DNA of 64,000 nucleotides, taken from positions 775,787-839,786 of the forward strand of contig NW_006921546.1 of assembly GCF_000340215.1 (NCBI RefSeq), given 5' to 3'. Positions 22,901 through 33,266 of this stretch are shown one piece after another. A model generated the notes under the pieces. It made no database searches, was not told the DNA's origin, and saw nothing but the letters and a program-made list of their open reading frames with translations. Position 1 is the first letter of the stretch. Each line of letters begins with the position of its first letter. The position numbers and the translations under genes were made by a program. Source of the stretch: Pseudocercospora fijiensis CIRAD86 (lineage: Eukaryota; Ascomycota; Dothideomycetes; Mycosphaerellales; Mycosphaerellaceae).

Positions 22901-23195
22901 ATAAGAAACAGGAGGACTATACGCTTTGGAATAAGGTAGACGCGCCTGCTAAGGATTATATAAGAAATAGCGATAGTAAGGTCCTATAGCTACTATATAG
23001 TAGTATATACTCGGATAAACTAGCTAATATAATGCCTCGACTCGCGGTTTAATACTATATACACCTAGATATCTATATAGGACTGGAACCTACTACTATG
23101 TCGAGTTTTACGTGTGGCCTACTAAGAAAAAGCGATTTTACGTATAGCCGGAACCCCCGCGAACAGCGGGGTAGAGTGTGTGACGAAACCCCGGA
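19917..23195 (-). mobile_element. Fot1/pogo-type Tc1-mariner transposon
   Basis: 3,279 bp between TA dinucleotides (19915-19916 and 23196-23197). The terminal inverted repeats begin TCCGGGGTT and extend about 100 bp, including TTCCGGCTATACGTAAAATC and CGTAAAACTCGACATAGTAG on both sides. TA duplication plus a DDE transposase fit the Fot1/pogo group. The terminal arms are less RIP-mutated than the body, and each holds a G/C-rich imperfect hairpin (for example CCCCGCGAACAGCGGGG near 23153). It forms the left border of the first gene island. Confidence 0.85.
20390..22880 (-). pseudogene. Fot1/pogo transposase (RIP-decayed)
   Basis: On the minus strand near 21890-21700 the DDE superfamily endonuclease core reads RVLLYDNYGSYYFKEFVAF, then a PHTLHFIQPLNVILF segment, corresponding to the D-GHGSH and PPHTLHLLQPLDVGVF motifs of Fot1/pogo (both catalytic Asp now Asn). 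Further downstream are SEFGIPEFIEALLAIRAK and IRLAFRKTGIFP, the typical C-terminal part. The N-terminal DNA-binding half lies toward 22880 and is badly decayed. It would cut and paste the element at TA sites if intact. Confidence 0.8.
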
Positions 23196-23197
23196 TA

Positions 23198-23557
23198 CAG
23201 CGTCGCTTCAGTGCACGAATGAACACATGCACCGGCCACTGTAGGTCCGTCGCGTCAAGATCGTGATGGTCCATCAAAGTTGCTTGAAAATGCATCAATT
23301 TGGCGCTTCAACTTGTTCGCAGGCCGATCGAGCTGTGCGCCTCCGTCTCTTCTGCTGCTTGTGCTTGAAAGCGACACTGCATCGTCCACAAACAAGATGC
23401 CAGCAAGCACACCGCCTACGCCCAGTGTGACTGATGCCCGTGGTGGCAGCTGTTTCGGCATCTCCATCGTCTTCCCATTTCCAACAAACTCCCCCAACGC
23501 CTTCGCTTTCTTCGCTTCACTTTCACCTTCCTCCCTCCCAGCGTACATCTACACGTT
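23198..23557 (+). promoter_or_regulatory. Upstream region and leader of the repeat-protein pseudogene
   Basis: The first unmutated DNA of the window, rich in CA and TG. It contains pyrimidine-rich tracts (TTCGCTTTCTTCGCTTCAC; TTCACCTTCCTCCCTCCC, near 23505-23540) immediately before ATG 23558, typical of a fungal core promoter or leader. Open frames cross it on both strands, but none looks like a real protein. Confidence 0.4.
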
Positions 23558-24975
23558 ATGCCCAACGACCCAGGCTCGGAGGAGCCTTTCGACTTCGAAG
23601 CTGAACTCTAGAGACTGCATCTCGAGCGCCTTAGGAATCGTCGTGCGTTCCAGGACCGTATGAATGCTGCTTTTGCCTCCCAATCTCAAGCTACTGCAGT
23701 GTCTGGTCGTCATTGGTTTGATGAAGCCTCGTCATCGGAACGCAGAACTCACCAGGGCCATTCCCCCAACATGGACAAGCCATTTCCACCCCGCCAGCAC
23801 GCCGCAGAGGATTTTGACGATGATGGGCAAGCTTCGTCTACGGAACGCAGAAGCCACCAGCGCCATTCCACCAACAAGGACAAGCCATCTTCATCCCATC
23901 AGCATACCGCAGAGGGCTTTGCCGATGATGAGCAAGTTTCCTCGAAGGAACGCAGTAATCACCAGCGCCATTCCACCACCAAGGACAAGCCATCTTCATC
24001 CCATCACTATACCGCAGTGGAGTTTGACGATGACGTACGGAACGCAGAAGTCACCAGCGCCATTCCACCACCAAGGAAAAGCCATCTTCATCCCATCAGC
24101 ATACCGCAGAGGGCTTTGCCGATGACGAGCAAGTTTCCTCGAAGGAACGCAGTAATCGCCAGCGCCATTCCACCACTAAGGACAAGCCATCTTCATCCCA
24201 CCACTATAGCGCAGAGGACTTTGACGATGATGAGCAAGTTTCCTCGATGGAACGCAGTATTCGCCAGCGCCACTCCACCAGCAAGGCCAAGCCAACTTCA
24301 ACTACCTCTTCCCACCGGAGGGTGACGATCAGGACCGATGATGATGGCCGTGATGAGCAAGCACTCCCAAAGGAAGGCGGAGCTCGACAGCGCCTTCTCA
24401 CCAACACGCGGCCTGAACCAGAAGCCTTGGAGTCTCCGCACGGCCTTGATACTGATCAGGCAGCTCCACGGCGCCTTCTCACAAGCGCGCGGCCCGAACC
24501 AGAAATCACAGAGCCTCCGCACGCCCTTGATTCTGACAAGGCAGCTCCATCTCATCAGCGACCATCAGCACAGTCAACCGAAGACGGAGAGCCATCATCA
24601 CCACAGCCTTTCACTCGACCCATCTTCCCACCAGGTATGCATGCATACATTCTCTGCGATTGACACTCTCCACTAATACGCACGCTCAGCAAGCAGCAGC
24701 AGTACTGAAATCGAGAAAGCCTTGCGAAACATTCAACCACTGCCTAGCGACGACAATCTAGCAACCAAGCTCGAACAAATCCAACTTGCATCCGATCAGA
24801 ACATCTCGTCTAAGAATCCAACATCGTCCAATGATCACTGAGCATTTTGGCCGACATCATCGTCATCATCATCATCAGGTACGTTCCAACGTTCCCTGTG
24901 AGTTTTTCCCGCCATGTACCCATTGCTGATTTGACGCTTCTCCATAGTCGCATTAGAATCCGATTCGGCATAAGG
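23558..24975 (+). pseudogene. Broken gene for a repeat protein (six 35-residue repeats)
   Basis: ATG 23558 starts MPNDPGSEEPFDFEAEL, then an in-frame TAG at 23609 (probably CAG), after which the frame continues RLHLERLRNRRAFQDRM. Six repeats of about 35 residues follow, with the core ER-HQRHST-KDKPSSSH and an acidic DDDEQ linker. One unit is 13 bp short (about 24030), shifting the frame; units 5-6 and the rest need the original frame. A Glu/Pro-rich segment leads to an intron at 24634-24693 (GTATGC, CTAAT, CAG) and an exon coding SSSSTEIEKALRN. TGA 24839 ends it, but the frame continues to a second plausible intron (24880-24954) and VALESDSA ending at TAA 24973. Probably inactive; no domain recognised. 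The Ginger element sits a few bp after the last stop. Confidence 0.65.
23736..24352 (+). repeat. Coding minisatellite, six units of 105 bp
   Basis: GGAACGCAG recurs with spacings 105, 105, 92, 105 and 105 bp. The single short unit causes the frameshift in the host gene. This array escaped RIP although it is tandemly repeated. Confidence 0.85.
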
Positions 24976-24979
24976 GCTG

Positions 24980-27900
24980 TGTTATCGCCTATAGGTCCCA
25001 AGGCCAATTAGCTAAAAAATGGCCTACTAGTCTATAGATTTGATCAAATAGAGCCTATTCTAATACGGCAGTTAGCTTGATCCAATCGTTGCTATTCTAT
25101 CTAATGTAGTGGCTAATATAGCGTATAGAACTATAGTTAAAGGTATTACTAGGCGGGAAGGGCAATTTCCGAGGTAGAAATAGTAGCTCGGCCTTCGCGA
25201 AGCCGGATCTCGACTACGTTCTTCGCTACTATAACAATCGCTACAACTATATAGTATACAGTCCGGACTATAATAGCGACGATATATAAGATGTAGGCGA
25301 TTATCTACTGCAAAAATGAGTATCTAGCGACGTTATATAGTAGTACGATAACCTCCGGCGTCTCGAAGCCTAAACCGACTTTGCGATAGTAGTAATAACT
25401 ATACTAATCCCTCGACTATTATCCCCCGAGTCTCGATTAGACAACCTTCGCCTTAATAGAAGGATACTACTACGGCCTATTCTACGTCTAGCAACCCCTC
25501 TAACCGTCGTACCGACCTTCGATAGCGATAGAACGTAGGCTATAGAGCTATTCGATGCCTCTACGTAGGTAGAATTCGCGGCCTATTTAATAAGGACCGC
25601 TAACCTCGCTCGTAAGAGGTATACCCGTTCTCGCTATTTAAGACTCGTTAAATAGGTAATAATACTACTCGAGTAGCTTCCTCGGTATAATAAGATAGAA
25701 GAGAAGGAATACTAGGAGCGGCGGTAGGCTCTTCGTCGCTTTTATTACAATAACGAGAAGAGTAGGTTAATATATATTAAGAAAGAAGGCAAGCTAGCTA
25801 TATAGGTTATCTAGGAATACGAGATATTTAATGTCTTAAAGGCTAAGTACTGCTTACTCGTATATAGAAGACGTAGACCTATCTAAGCCCTTATAAATAT
25901 ACGCTTCTAAGGAGTAACTAAGAGGGATATTAAAGAGGTTCTTAAGTTCTATAAGGTGTGTACTCTATTGCGGTAGCGACCTTCGAGTAAGACGAAGGTA
26001 CCTCTTAACTATATTAAGACTTTACGCGTTCTTAGACGCGTTCAAATAGACCTAATCGACTTCTCGAAGGATCTAGATAGTCTATACTAATATCTTCTTT
26101 ACCTAAAGGATTATAAGACTAAGTTCTCGAAGGCGTACGCTCTTATAACTAAGGAGTCCTCGGAAATCGCCTTCTATATATAGGACTTAGCTACCTTTAT
26201 TAGCTAGGCGGAGCTCTACCAAATAGATAATAGTAAGGAGTTTAAGGGTGTTGTTAAGCAACTAATTAAATCCTTTAAGATTAAGATAGCGTATAGCGCT
26301 CTATACTATCTATAGAGTTAAGGCCTCGTAGAATAGGCAAATAGTATCCTAAAGAAGCGGATTGCCGCCTTAAAGATACAATTAGGTCTAAAGGGGTAGG
26401 TTAGCGCTACGTACGAGGCTATACGGATCTACAATTTAACCTAGTATATAGCGATCAAAATAATACCCTATAAGGCCTTCTTCAATCGTAACCCTCTAGT
26501 TAACTAGCCTACTATTAGTAACGACTGCCGCCGTGTCGCTAATAAAGGCAATATCGACCTTATCTTTAACGATAGCGACCTATAACCGGTCGACGAGATC
26601 GACGATAATACGGCGTTAGATATAGACGACGATACTACCTCGATTGCTACTGTTTCTATAGCCTTAGCGGACGTATATAATATCGACTTCAATTACGATA
26701 CTACGGACTTCGAGAACGACCTTAACGTACCGCCTAAAGAAGGTCTAATAGAAGACGGTCTTACTAACGCCCTTGCCTTCGGAGGCGCTACTCGCGAGAG
26801 CTATTTTAACGAGCGAGAAGGCCGCCGAACGGTCTACATCTTAAGCGCCGGTAGGTCTATTAAGATTAACGATAATAGGCATATACTAGACGATATAATT
26901 AAAGCCAACTAGGCCTCTGCTAACGCGAAGGCTAACCGCGCTTACGGTAGTAGGGTAGAGCCTATAGTCTACAACGTTAGTAACCTCGTTAGCGTAGCTA
27001 TTCCGAAGAGATATCGTATATAAAACGGCCCTTGCGTAATTGTCTACTAGGTTCTCGAGCAATATACGGACGACAACGACGAGGTGCGTAATATATATAA
27101 ATTGCTATCTCTATAGGGTTAGATTAAAGGCAATTAGTACGTCCGCAACCTTATCTTAATAGTACGTAGCTTCGCTAATTAGAGCTGCTTCTAAGGCTAT
27201 AAGAATAAGGAGATAACTCTATCGTATACCTCGAAGCGGTAGGCTTATATTCCACTTAACGGCGCGACTAATTGTCGCTACGTAAAGGGTTGTAATAACA
27301 ATACCTGTCTTTACCGGAGGCGCGGTCTTCTATGCTTAGAGCTATACTATAGCGTTAGCAATAGCTATAATAACATAACTAACCTAAGCTACAGATATTT
27401 AGATAACGAGTCGATAGTAGGTAACAGCCAATTCTTAGCTTCTAATAATAGTAAGGTATTTAACGGCTTTAGCGACGACGACTTCGACCTTCTCGAAGGC
27501 GACCTCGAAGATACGACTCTCGCTCGAGCGACCGTACCGACCGTACCGACCGCACCGACCGCTCGCAGTAGCAGTCTTCCTACTTAAGACGATATACCGA
27601 CTTAATTACGCGCGCCGGTTGCGCCTATAGTTAAGCCCTCGCCCCCGTTGCTAGCGGTACTACTATCTCTACTGTTATCGTTACTAAAAGGGCGTAGAAA
27701 GCGTACTAAGAAGCCGACCGAGAAGATATTGCTTAAGAAGGTACCTATAGGCGTTTAGAAGAGACGGACAGCTAAGAAATTAGTAGGGCGGCAGCTGCGG
27801 AAGTAATTACTTATTCTACTATACGAGCGCTCTTAGATATTGCTTAGATATTGCTATATAGTATTACTCTCTTAGTCTACATTATATGCCGCAATTGGCA

Positions 27901-28149
27901 CTAACTTAGCTTTATAACTCGGCTTAGTCTACTATAGAAGAATAGTCTACTTTCTATGGTAGAAGCCGCTTATACAATAGTCTCAATCTACTATAGAAGG
28001 CGCTTATATAACAGTCTTATTATAATGGCCTCATTTGACCTAATACAATAGTCCATTTAACCTAATAAGGCGCTTTTGGTCAAGTAGACTTGGCGCACCA
28101 AATAGCCTTTATTTGATCAAAAACAGGGGTGGACCTATAGGCGCAAACA
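24980..28149 (+). mobile_element. Ginger-type DNA transposon, full length, RIP-decayed
   Basis: Termini are TGTTATCGCCTATAGGTCC (left) and, inverted on the right, TGTTTGCGCCTATAGGTCC. They are flanked by an exact 4-bp duplication GCTG (24976-24979 and 28150-28153). TGT ends, 4-bp duplication and a gypsy-like integrase without reverse transcriptase are the hallmarks of Ginger transposons. TTGATCAAA palindromes lie near both ends (25038 and 28113). The 3,170-bp element is RIP'd throughout while the DNA on both sides is not. Confidence 0.88.
25500..27430 (+). pseudogene. Ginger integrase with C-terminal Cys-rich domain
   Basis: The rve integrase core lies at about 26030-26500: VQIDLIDFSKD (first Asp), YQIDNSKEFKGVVKQLIKSF (TDNGKEF, second Asp), then QGLVEQANSILKKRI (catalytic Glu). 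After an acidic linker comes a conserved segment with NDNRHILDDI, AYGSRVEPIVYNVSN and VAIPKRYRI. The end near 27250-27360 reads NCRYVKGCNNNTCLYRRRGL, then LCLELYYS, a CXC-type Cys-rich domain (several Cys now Tyr) like that in KRBA2/Ginger integrases. A zinc-binding segment probably precedes the core near 25970. Trp and Gln codons are stops. Confidence 0.82.
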
Positions 28150-28153
28150 GCTG

Positions 28154-28400
28154 TCTGTGAACTGCGAAGGATAGAAGAGTGGGAAGCAAAAGCAGTGAGC
28201 GTGTGGCAAGGTCCAGCCCGCCAGGTTCAAAGTTCTACGTATCTGACACACATCCAAAATACAAATGAAAATTCTCCTTTCTCTCTCACACATCGTATCA
28301 CCCTATCCATCCATCCATCCATACAAATGAAACCTATTTCTTTCCCTCCAATCAACAAAATACTCTCCTCTCACAACCAGTACCCTCCTTCTCGTCCATC
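28154..28400 (-). other. 3' flank of the three-exon gene
   Basis: Unmutated DNA, TC-rich, with CCAT repeats near 28305-28322. It likely holds the 3' untranslated region and terminator of the minus-strand gene. I see no gene of its own. Confidence 0.4.
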
Positions 28401-29644
28401 TCACTCCTCAATATGAAACCCACTGTCACGAACCATAACCACCAAACTCATCATCGTAGCAAGACTCTGAATCGCACTGTCCAAATCCTTCGCGTGGCAT
28501 TTCTGATGAACGTCGCCCATGTTACGGTCCAGGGCGTCGATGAGGGCTTGGGTGAGGTTGGAGGTAGAAGAAGAAGAAGAAGTGTTGGTCTGGGCAGTGG
28601 CGGGTTGCGAGGTGGGAGGATCAGATGCGATCTTGGACGAGGAGGATGCTGCCTTCTTCTTGTTGTTGTTGATGTTGACCCAGTTGTGAATAGTGTTGTC
28701 GCGAGCCTTGTCGCAGGAGTCCGAGAAGTCGGCTTCGTCGTCTTCGAAATCGGAAGGATTTGGCTGTGGTAAGTTTTTTTTAAGTCAGATGCGAGAATGG
28801 GGAAGTTGGGAATGTGTTTGGAACTCACCGATTGGGGCTGAGATGCGCTCGTCTGCGCAAAATCGTACTGCCATACAGATGCCCCCGCGTCGTCGGAGAA
28901 CTGCAGAGAATGATGATGATCAGCTTTTGGGGTAGTTGTGGTAAAGAAGGAAGTGTGGATGGGAAATTTGCTTACGCCCTCCGAGTCTTCGTGAATTGCC
29001 AATGGCTGCTTGGCTTTGCGGCTGCGAGGCTTGGGTGTGGGAGAAGCGGGCAACATCTTGGATTCGACGTCTTGCATGAGTGAGTCCATGGCTTCAGCCG
29101 ACATTGCTGGACGGACGGCTGCTGCTGCTGGTGCCGTCACTGGTGGGAGTGATGCTCGTGACTTGCGACGAGTCGATATGCGGGCTGGTGGGAGCAAGGA
29201 TGCTCGCGTTGGGCGGCGGTGGTCGGCGGTCGCTTGTTGAACTTCGTCAACGTTGTTGTAGTCAAGATTTGGATGACCGGTACCGACGTTCTGCTCCAGA
29301 CGATCGACATTCTGATGACTGTCGTGACGGATCAGTGCTCCTCCGGCTACATCGTCGCTGTTAGAGGTGCGAAGCTGCATTGAAGCATCCAGGATTGCCT
29401 TGGTAGGCATTCTCTGGCCCGGATTGCTGAGTTCTGGATGATTGCGTGCGATCCAGGCCAGGAGATTCCGCTTATTACGCTCTTCCTCTGCCTGTGTGTG
29501 TGGAAGAGGCGGCGACCAGACAAGAGCGTCGTAAAGGCTGTTCAGCTGTGATCCCGAGATATCATTGATATATGATCCCGAGAAAGCATGAGCAAAGTTG
29601 TCGAAAGCTGCTTGAGAAGCTGGAGCCTTGTAGTTGCAAGGCAT
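28401..29644 (-). CDS. Hypothetical protein, three exons, 367 aa
   Basis: Exons 28976-29644 (ATG at 29644), 28829-28900 and 28401-28763, with introns 28901-28975 (GTAAGC..CTGCAG) and 28764-28828 (GTGAGT..CCACAG). All junctions are phase 0 and give 223+24+120 residues ending DSGFHIEE. The N-terminus (MPCNYKAPASQAAFDNFAHA) is helical, followed by LLAWIARNHPELSNPGQRMP, a disordered basic/Ser middle (RISTRRKSRASLPP), an acidic FEDDEADFSD segment, a Ser run, and a helical C-terminus with LTQALIDALDRNMGDVHQKC. No domain recognised; composition suggests a nuclear or scaffold-type protein. Dinucleotide use is normal and there is no premature stop, so it is probably functional. An open frame reaching further upstream is ignored because it runs through a minisatellite. 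Confidence 0.75.
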
Positions 29645-29689
29645 GTTGTGGGTCAGAGATGTTGTAGTGTGGTGGTATTGCGATCTTGA

Positions 29690-29785
29690 GATACGGTGAG
29701 GCGATGTTGGGATGATGAGATGTTGGGATAATGAGATGATGAGATATTGGGATGATGAGATGTTGGGATGATGAGATATTGCGGT
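29690..29785 (-). repeat. Minisatellite in the leader of the three-exon gene
   Basis: Repeats of about 15-16 bp with the core GATGTTGGGATGATGA, alternating GATGTTGGG and GATATTGGG, just upstream (minus strand) of the ATG at 29644. They probably lie in the 5' leader or proximal promoter. Confidence 0.75.
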
Positions 29786-29974
29786 GTTGCGAGGGCGCGG
29801 GTGTGGGTTTGGTAGATGGAGTGTTGACAGAGAAGAAAACGAATGGCATTCGCTCGTACAGCTACATACACAATAAGGAAGGCAAACGAAGCAGCGGGAG
29901 ATTGCAAGCCATAAGGTACGCACTGCTTCGGGAATGTTGACATGAAGCTTGGCAGTGCGATCCAGACAGCCTTC

Positions 29975-30545
29975 CCAAACAGGAAAGAAGCGCTCGTTTC
30001 AATCGCGGTTTCATTATACTTGACTTCGTTCGCTGGAGATGATGAGAAAGGAGAAGTGGCGTAGGAAGTTAGAGTGCGAGATCGTATAACACGGAGATGT
30101 GGATTCAAGATGCCGTGTAGGAAAGAGAGCTTAATTTATCCGCAATTCATGATTATATAATTGATTTCTGCTGCTCGAGACGGCCGGAAGTGGAAAGCTA
30201 CGTAGGAGTTAGAGCGCGAGATCCTGTAACACGGAGATGTAGATGTAAGACGCCGCGTAGGAAAGAAGAGCCTATTTCAATCGCAAACTTATTATAGTTA
30301 ATTTCGTTCGCTCGAGAGGATTAGACAAGGAAAGTTACGTAGGAGGTTAGAGTGCAAGAATCCGCGTAGGAAAGAAGAGATTAGTTCAATCGCAACTTTA
30401 TTATACTTAATTCCGTTCGCTCGAGACGACTAGAAGTAGAAGTTCGTATAGGAGGTTAGAGTGTAAGATGCTATAAGTCGGAGGTAGGCATACAAGATAC
30501 CGTATAGGAAAGTGGACAGCTAGTAAATCGCGATTGTATTATGTT
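29975..30545. repeat. ~138-bp tandem array with increasing RIP
   Basis: Four full units plus a partial one start at GTAGGAAAGAAG-like sequence (about 29978, 30118, 30256, 30366 and 30504), each with TTCAATCGCAACTT, TTCGTTCGCTCGAGA and GGAGGTTAGAGTG. The first copy, toward the gene, retains CA and TG. Later copies have progressively lost them (AACACGGAG becomes AAGTCGGAG; CAT becomes TAT). One unit is 28 bp shorter. Confidence 0.8.
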
Positions 30546-30722
30546 TGTAAGAGTCCGGCTAAGTAAGGTAGCACTATATTCGTATACCGTAGATAGCAAT
30601 AAAGGCGGCGTCTATAATAGCAATAAGAGAGGCGTATTATTCGAATGCGGAAGGAGAATATATATCGCGCAATATTAACTTTTAGAAGCAGGCGCTTAGC
30701 TAACTAACGAGAATTTAGGCAT
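30546..30722. other. RIP'd spacer between tandem array and MULE
   Basis: About 180 bp of TA-rich DNA; nothing recognised. Confidence 0.4.
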
Positions 30723-31199
30723 CCTCGCTACTTCCCCGAGCCCTAGCTATCCGCCCGAGCCCTAGTAATATAGTAGATTATAGAATCCGCTATTCCTAAC
30801 AAAATCGCGTAGGGAAGCGATTTCCGGATCCCCGTAACTACTACCGACTAGGCAACTACTTCTATACTACTACTAGCTATAAAGCTAAAGTTTCTTAGCA
30901 AATTAGTAGTATAGCAAAATTTAAGGTATTATTAGTTGCTAGCTATCTACTTAGGTCTAAGCGGATTACGACCTACAGCCTTATAACTACGTAATACTAT
31001 ATATGCTAGCTTATATTAGTCTCTTATTTACTAACTAGCCTACTACTATATATAATACTACTACTAAGTAAACTAATAGTGCTATTAATATAGCACCTAG
31101 TAGTAAAGTAGCCGTCCTATTAGCTATATAAGCGACTATTATTATTACTAGTACTAGTCGTATTACTAAGCAGCCTATCGTTATTACTATTTAAATAAT

Positions 31200-32600
31200 G
31201 CCGCCTACTATCGGCTATATTTAATCTATTACTAAGTACGCTATTCTTTACGCGCTCGAAGGTTATTAACCTCTTACTATAGAAGGTCTAGCTTAGAAGG
31301 AGGTTACTATAGTTTAACTAGAAGTGCTTCTTACCGTAGATTATAATAGTTAAAGCCTATAGGGTAATAGGCAGGTCTATAGGCATAGTTAGCCTTCTAG
31401 TAAGGGTATAACTAAGTGCGGTATTAGCTCTTAACGCACTTATAGTAAGCAATAGTAGTCCTTAACTAAGTAAGAGATACGCCTAGCTCTAATATAAAGT
31501 CTACGGTCCTTACTATTACTATCTTCTACTTCTTAGCTACTACTATCTTATTTAAGTCGTCTAATTCTCGAGCCGTTACTATACGCTTTGTTATATACAA
31601 CGTCGCTCCGCTAGTAAGAGGTTTACAGTTGCTATAGATTATCTATAGCTCTTAAATACGGTACGAGTCGAGGAGCTATACCTTTCGGAAGTCGATAAAC
31701 TAGTAAGCGTAGAAGTAAGAAGGTAATAGCACTATACGGCTACCCTATATCTCTAAAAGCTTTATAATATCGTAAAGATATAGATAGCTATAAGTCTTAG
31801 ATAGGTAGTCGTTATAGCGGCACTATAGATAAGAATACGAGTAAGCCGAGTGCTTAATCTCGTTACTATTAGTATTAACTATAGCTTTTAAAAGCGAGTT
31901 AGTACGCGAGTATAGAGCCTATACTTCGAGAAGGTAATAGTCGCTAATAACTCGAGTTATAGAAGACTAGAATAGACCGATTAAGGCCTTAGAATAGCGC
32001 TTTAGGTTATTAGCGAGTATAGTACGGCGGCGGTCGTAGCCTTAGTACTACTAATTAAGAAGCGACTCGAAGAGGGTAAAGATATCGTATCGACTGCTAT
32101 AGTTTAACTACTCCTTAATCCGACCGTAGGTTACCTCGACTTGTAACGTTGTTTTATAGCTAAAGTGGATTACTTAGTTAGTCTAGAAGTAGACAATCCT
32201 CTCCTTATAATACTACTAGTTATTATTTAGATAGGACTTAAACTATAGAAATACGTTATCTAGCTTATAAGCCTTATCGTTAAATTCTTCCTCGGTCTAA
32301 CTCTAGACTATATAAGTAAACAACTTTATAAACTAAGTAGTCCTTAGACTATTAGTCTACGAGCTATCGTTAGCCTTAACTTATATAAAGTCGCCTCGTT
32401 CTTTATATACTCGAGTTAATATATCTTATTATAGGTACTATTAATACCTTTAATAATACCTTTAGCGCCTTTAGCGCCTTTAGCGCCTTTAGCGCCTTTA
32501 GTACCTTTAGTACCTTTAGTACCTTCTACCGCCGCTACTACTACTATCTCGCCGCTAGCGACGAGATTATCGAGAAACTCGCTAATATATACTTCGTATA
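31200..32600 (-). pseudogene. MULE transposase (RIP-decayed)
   Basis: On the minus strand at about 32410-32090 the frame reads LRTT(Q)FIKLFTYIV, then TEEEFNDKAYKLDNVFL, YYKERIVYF(W)TN(W)VIHFSYKTT and VEVTYGRIKE(W)L. This is the region after the MULE catalytic core (KERFVSAWTDQ-LHFG-TTSRVEGAHA-LK in relatives). It continues into YDIFTLFESLL and GYDRRRTILANNLKRYSKAL. Trp and Gln codons are stops. The DDE core upstream is obscured. Family assignment rests on this C-terminal motif series. Confidence 0.7.
32458..32526. repeat. 9-bp tandem repeat inside the MULE
   Basis: Seven CCTTTAGCG/CCTTTAGTA units. If coding on the minus strand they would give a short Gly-(Ala/Thr)-Lys type run near the transposase N-terminal side. 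Confidence 0.75.
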
Positions 32601-32680
32601 ATAGAGATTTAGCTATTTTCGGTAGTTACTAGGCATTCTACTATAAAAGGGGGAAGAAATATAAATATTAGGTTAGTAGA

Positions 32681-32736
32681 CTTCGAGGCGCGACTTCGAG
32701 GCGCGACTTCGAGGCGCGACTTCGAGGCGCGACTTC
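32681..32736. repeat. 13-bp tandem repeat near the MULE right end
   Basis: Four copies of CTTCGAGGCGCGA plus a partial one, about 100 bp inside the right terminal repeat. Possibly transposase-binding sites. Confidence 0.75.
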
Positions 32737-32882
32737 CTAGGTAACGCGCTCTGCGCTACTAACTAAGAATGGATATGATATGTAATAGGTGGAAACAGCA
32801 CGTAATCTTATTCAGGCCGATTCTATATTGGTATATCTACTGGGGCTCGGGCGGGTAGCTAGGGCTCGGGGAAGTGGCGAGG

Positions 32883-33266
32883 GCAAGTTCTTGGCCTTAC
32901 GACTTCCCGACGCAGACCGACACACGCCGCATGCGGACCTGCTGAGATGAGCGTTTCCCTATCTGTCTTCTGCACAGATCGGATATCAGAACAAGGCATT
33001 GCCAGCGCCACATCTCAGACTTCCCTACACCTGCCGCCCGTTACGCTCATCCAACTCGACGAATTCCTTGAGCTATGCCTCTTCCACATTCAGCATGCTC
33101 TCTCCTGTCACAACCACGGTAATACGGACCTGATATGCGATCGCCATTCGCCATTTGCGGACGGCCATGCTACGATGCTGTCTCTACCGCATACATCTGC
33201 ACGCCGCTGTTGCACTCTCCTTGCCCAGACGGCGTGGACGACTTCGTGCTGCAGGTCACGATTGCC
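32883..33266. other. Unmutated DNA at the left edge of the third island
   Basis: Normal CA/TG content. An open frame of 140 codons (32947-33369, +) crosses it, but its composition (Cys/Ser/His-rich, no domain) suggests chance. The upstream end may hold the terminator of the minus-strand gene at 33267. Confidence 0.3.

Larger units (their letters stand above)
30723..32882 (-). mobile_element. Mutator-like element (MULE), RIP-decayed
   Basis: Terminal inverted repeats of about 45 bp: the left arm 30723-30767 starts CCTCGCTACTTCCCCGAG and contains CCCTAGCTATCCGCCCGAG; the right arm 32838-32882 is its complement, with C retained where the left has T. The right arm is therefore less RIP'd. Total length is 2,160 bp. 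I could not find a clear 8-11 bp target duplication. The transposase runs on the minus strand. Confidence 0.75.

Noticed and set aside
23255..23663. Open frames on both strands upstream of the repeat-protein gene (97 and 127 codons)
   Set aside because: They overlap the pyrimidine-rich leader, have no domain, and mirror each other; most likely chance frames in GC-rich DNA.
28413..29364. Plus-strand frames opposite the three-exon gene
   Set aside because: Shadows of the minus-strand exons; repetitive Arg/Gly/Val composition.
28451..29923. Single 490-codon minus-strand frame as one exon
   Set aside because: It reads through two clear GT-AG introns and a leader minisatellite; the spliced 367-aa model from ATG 29644 is better.
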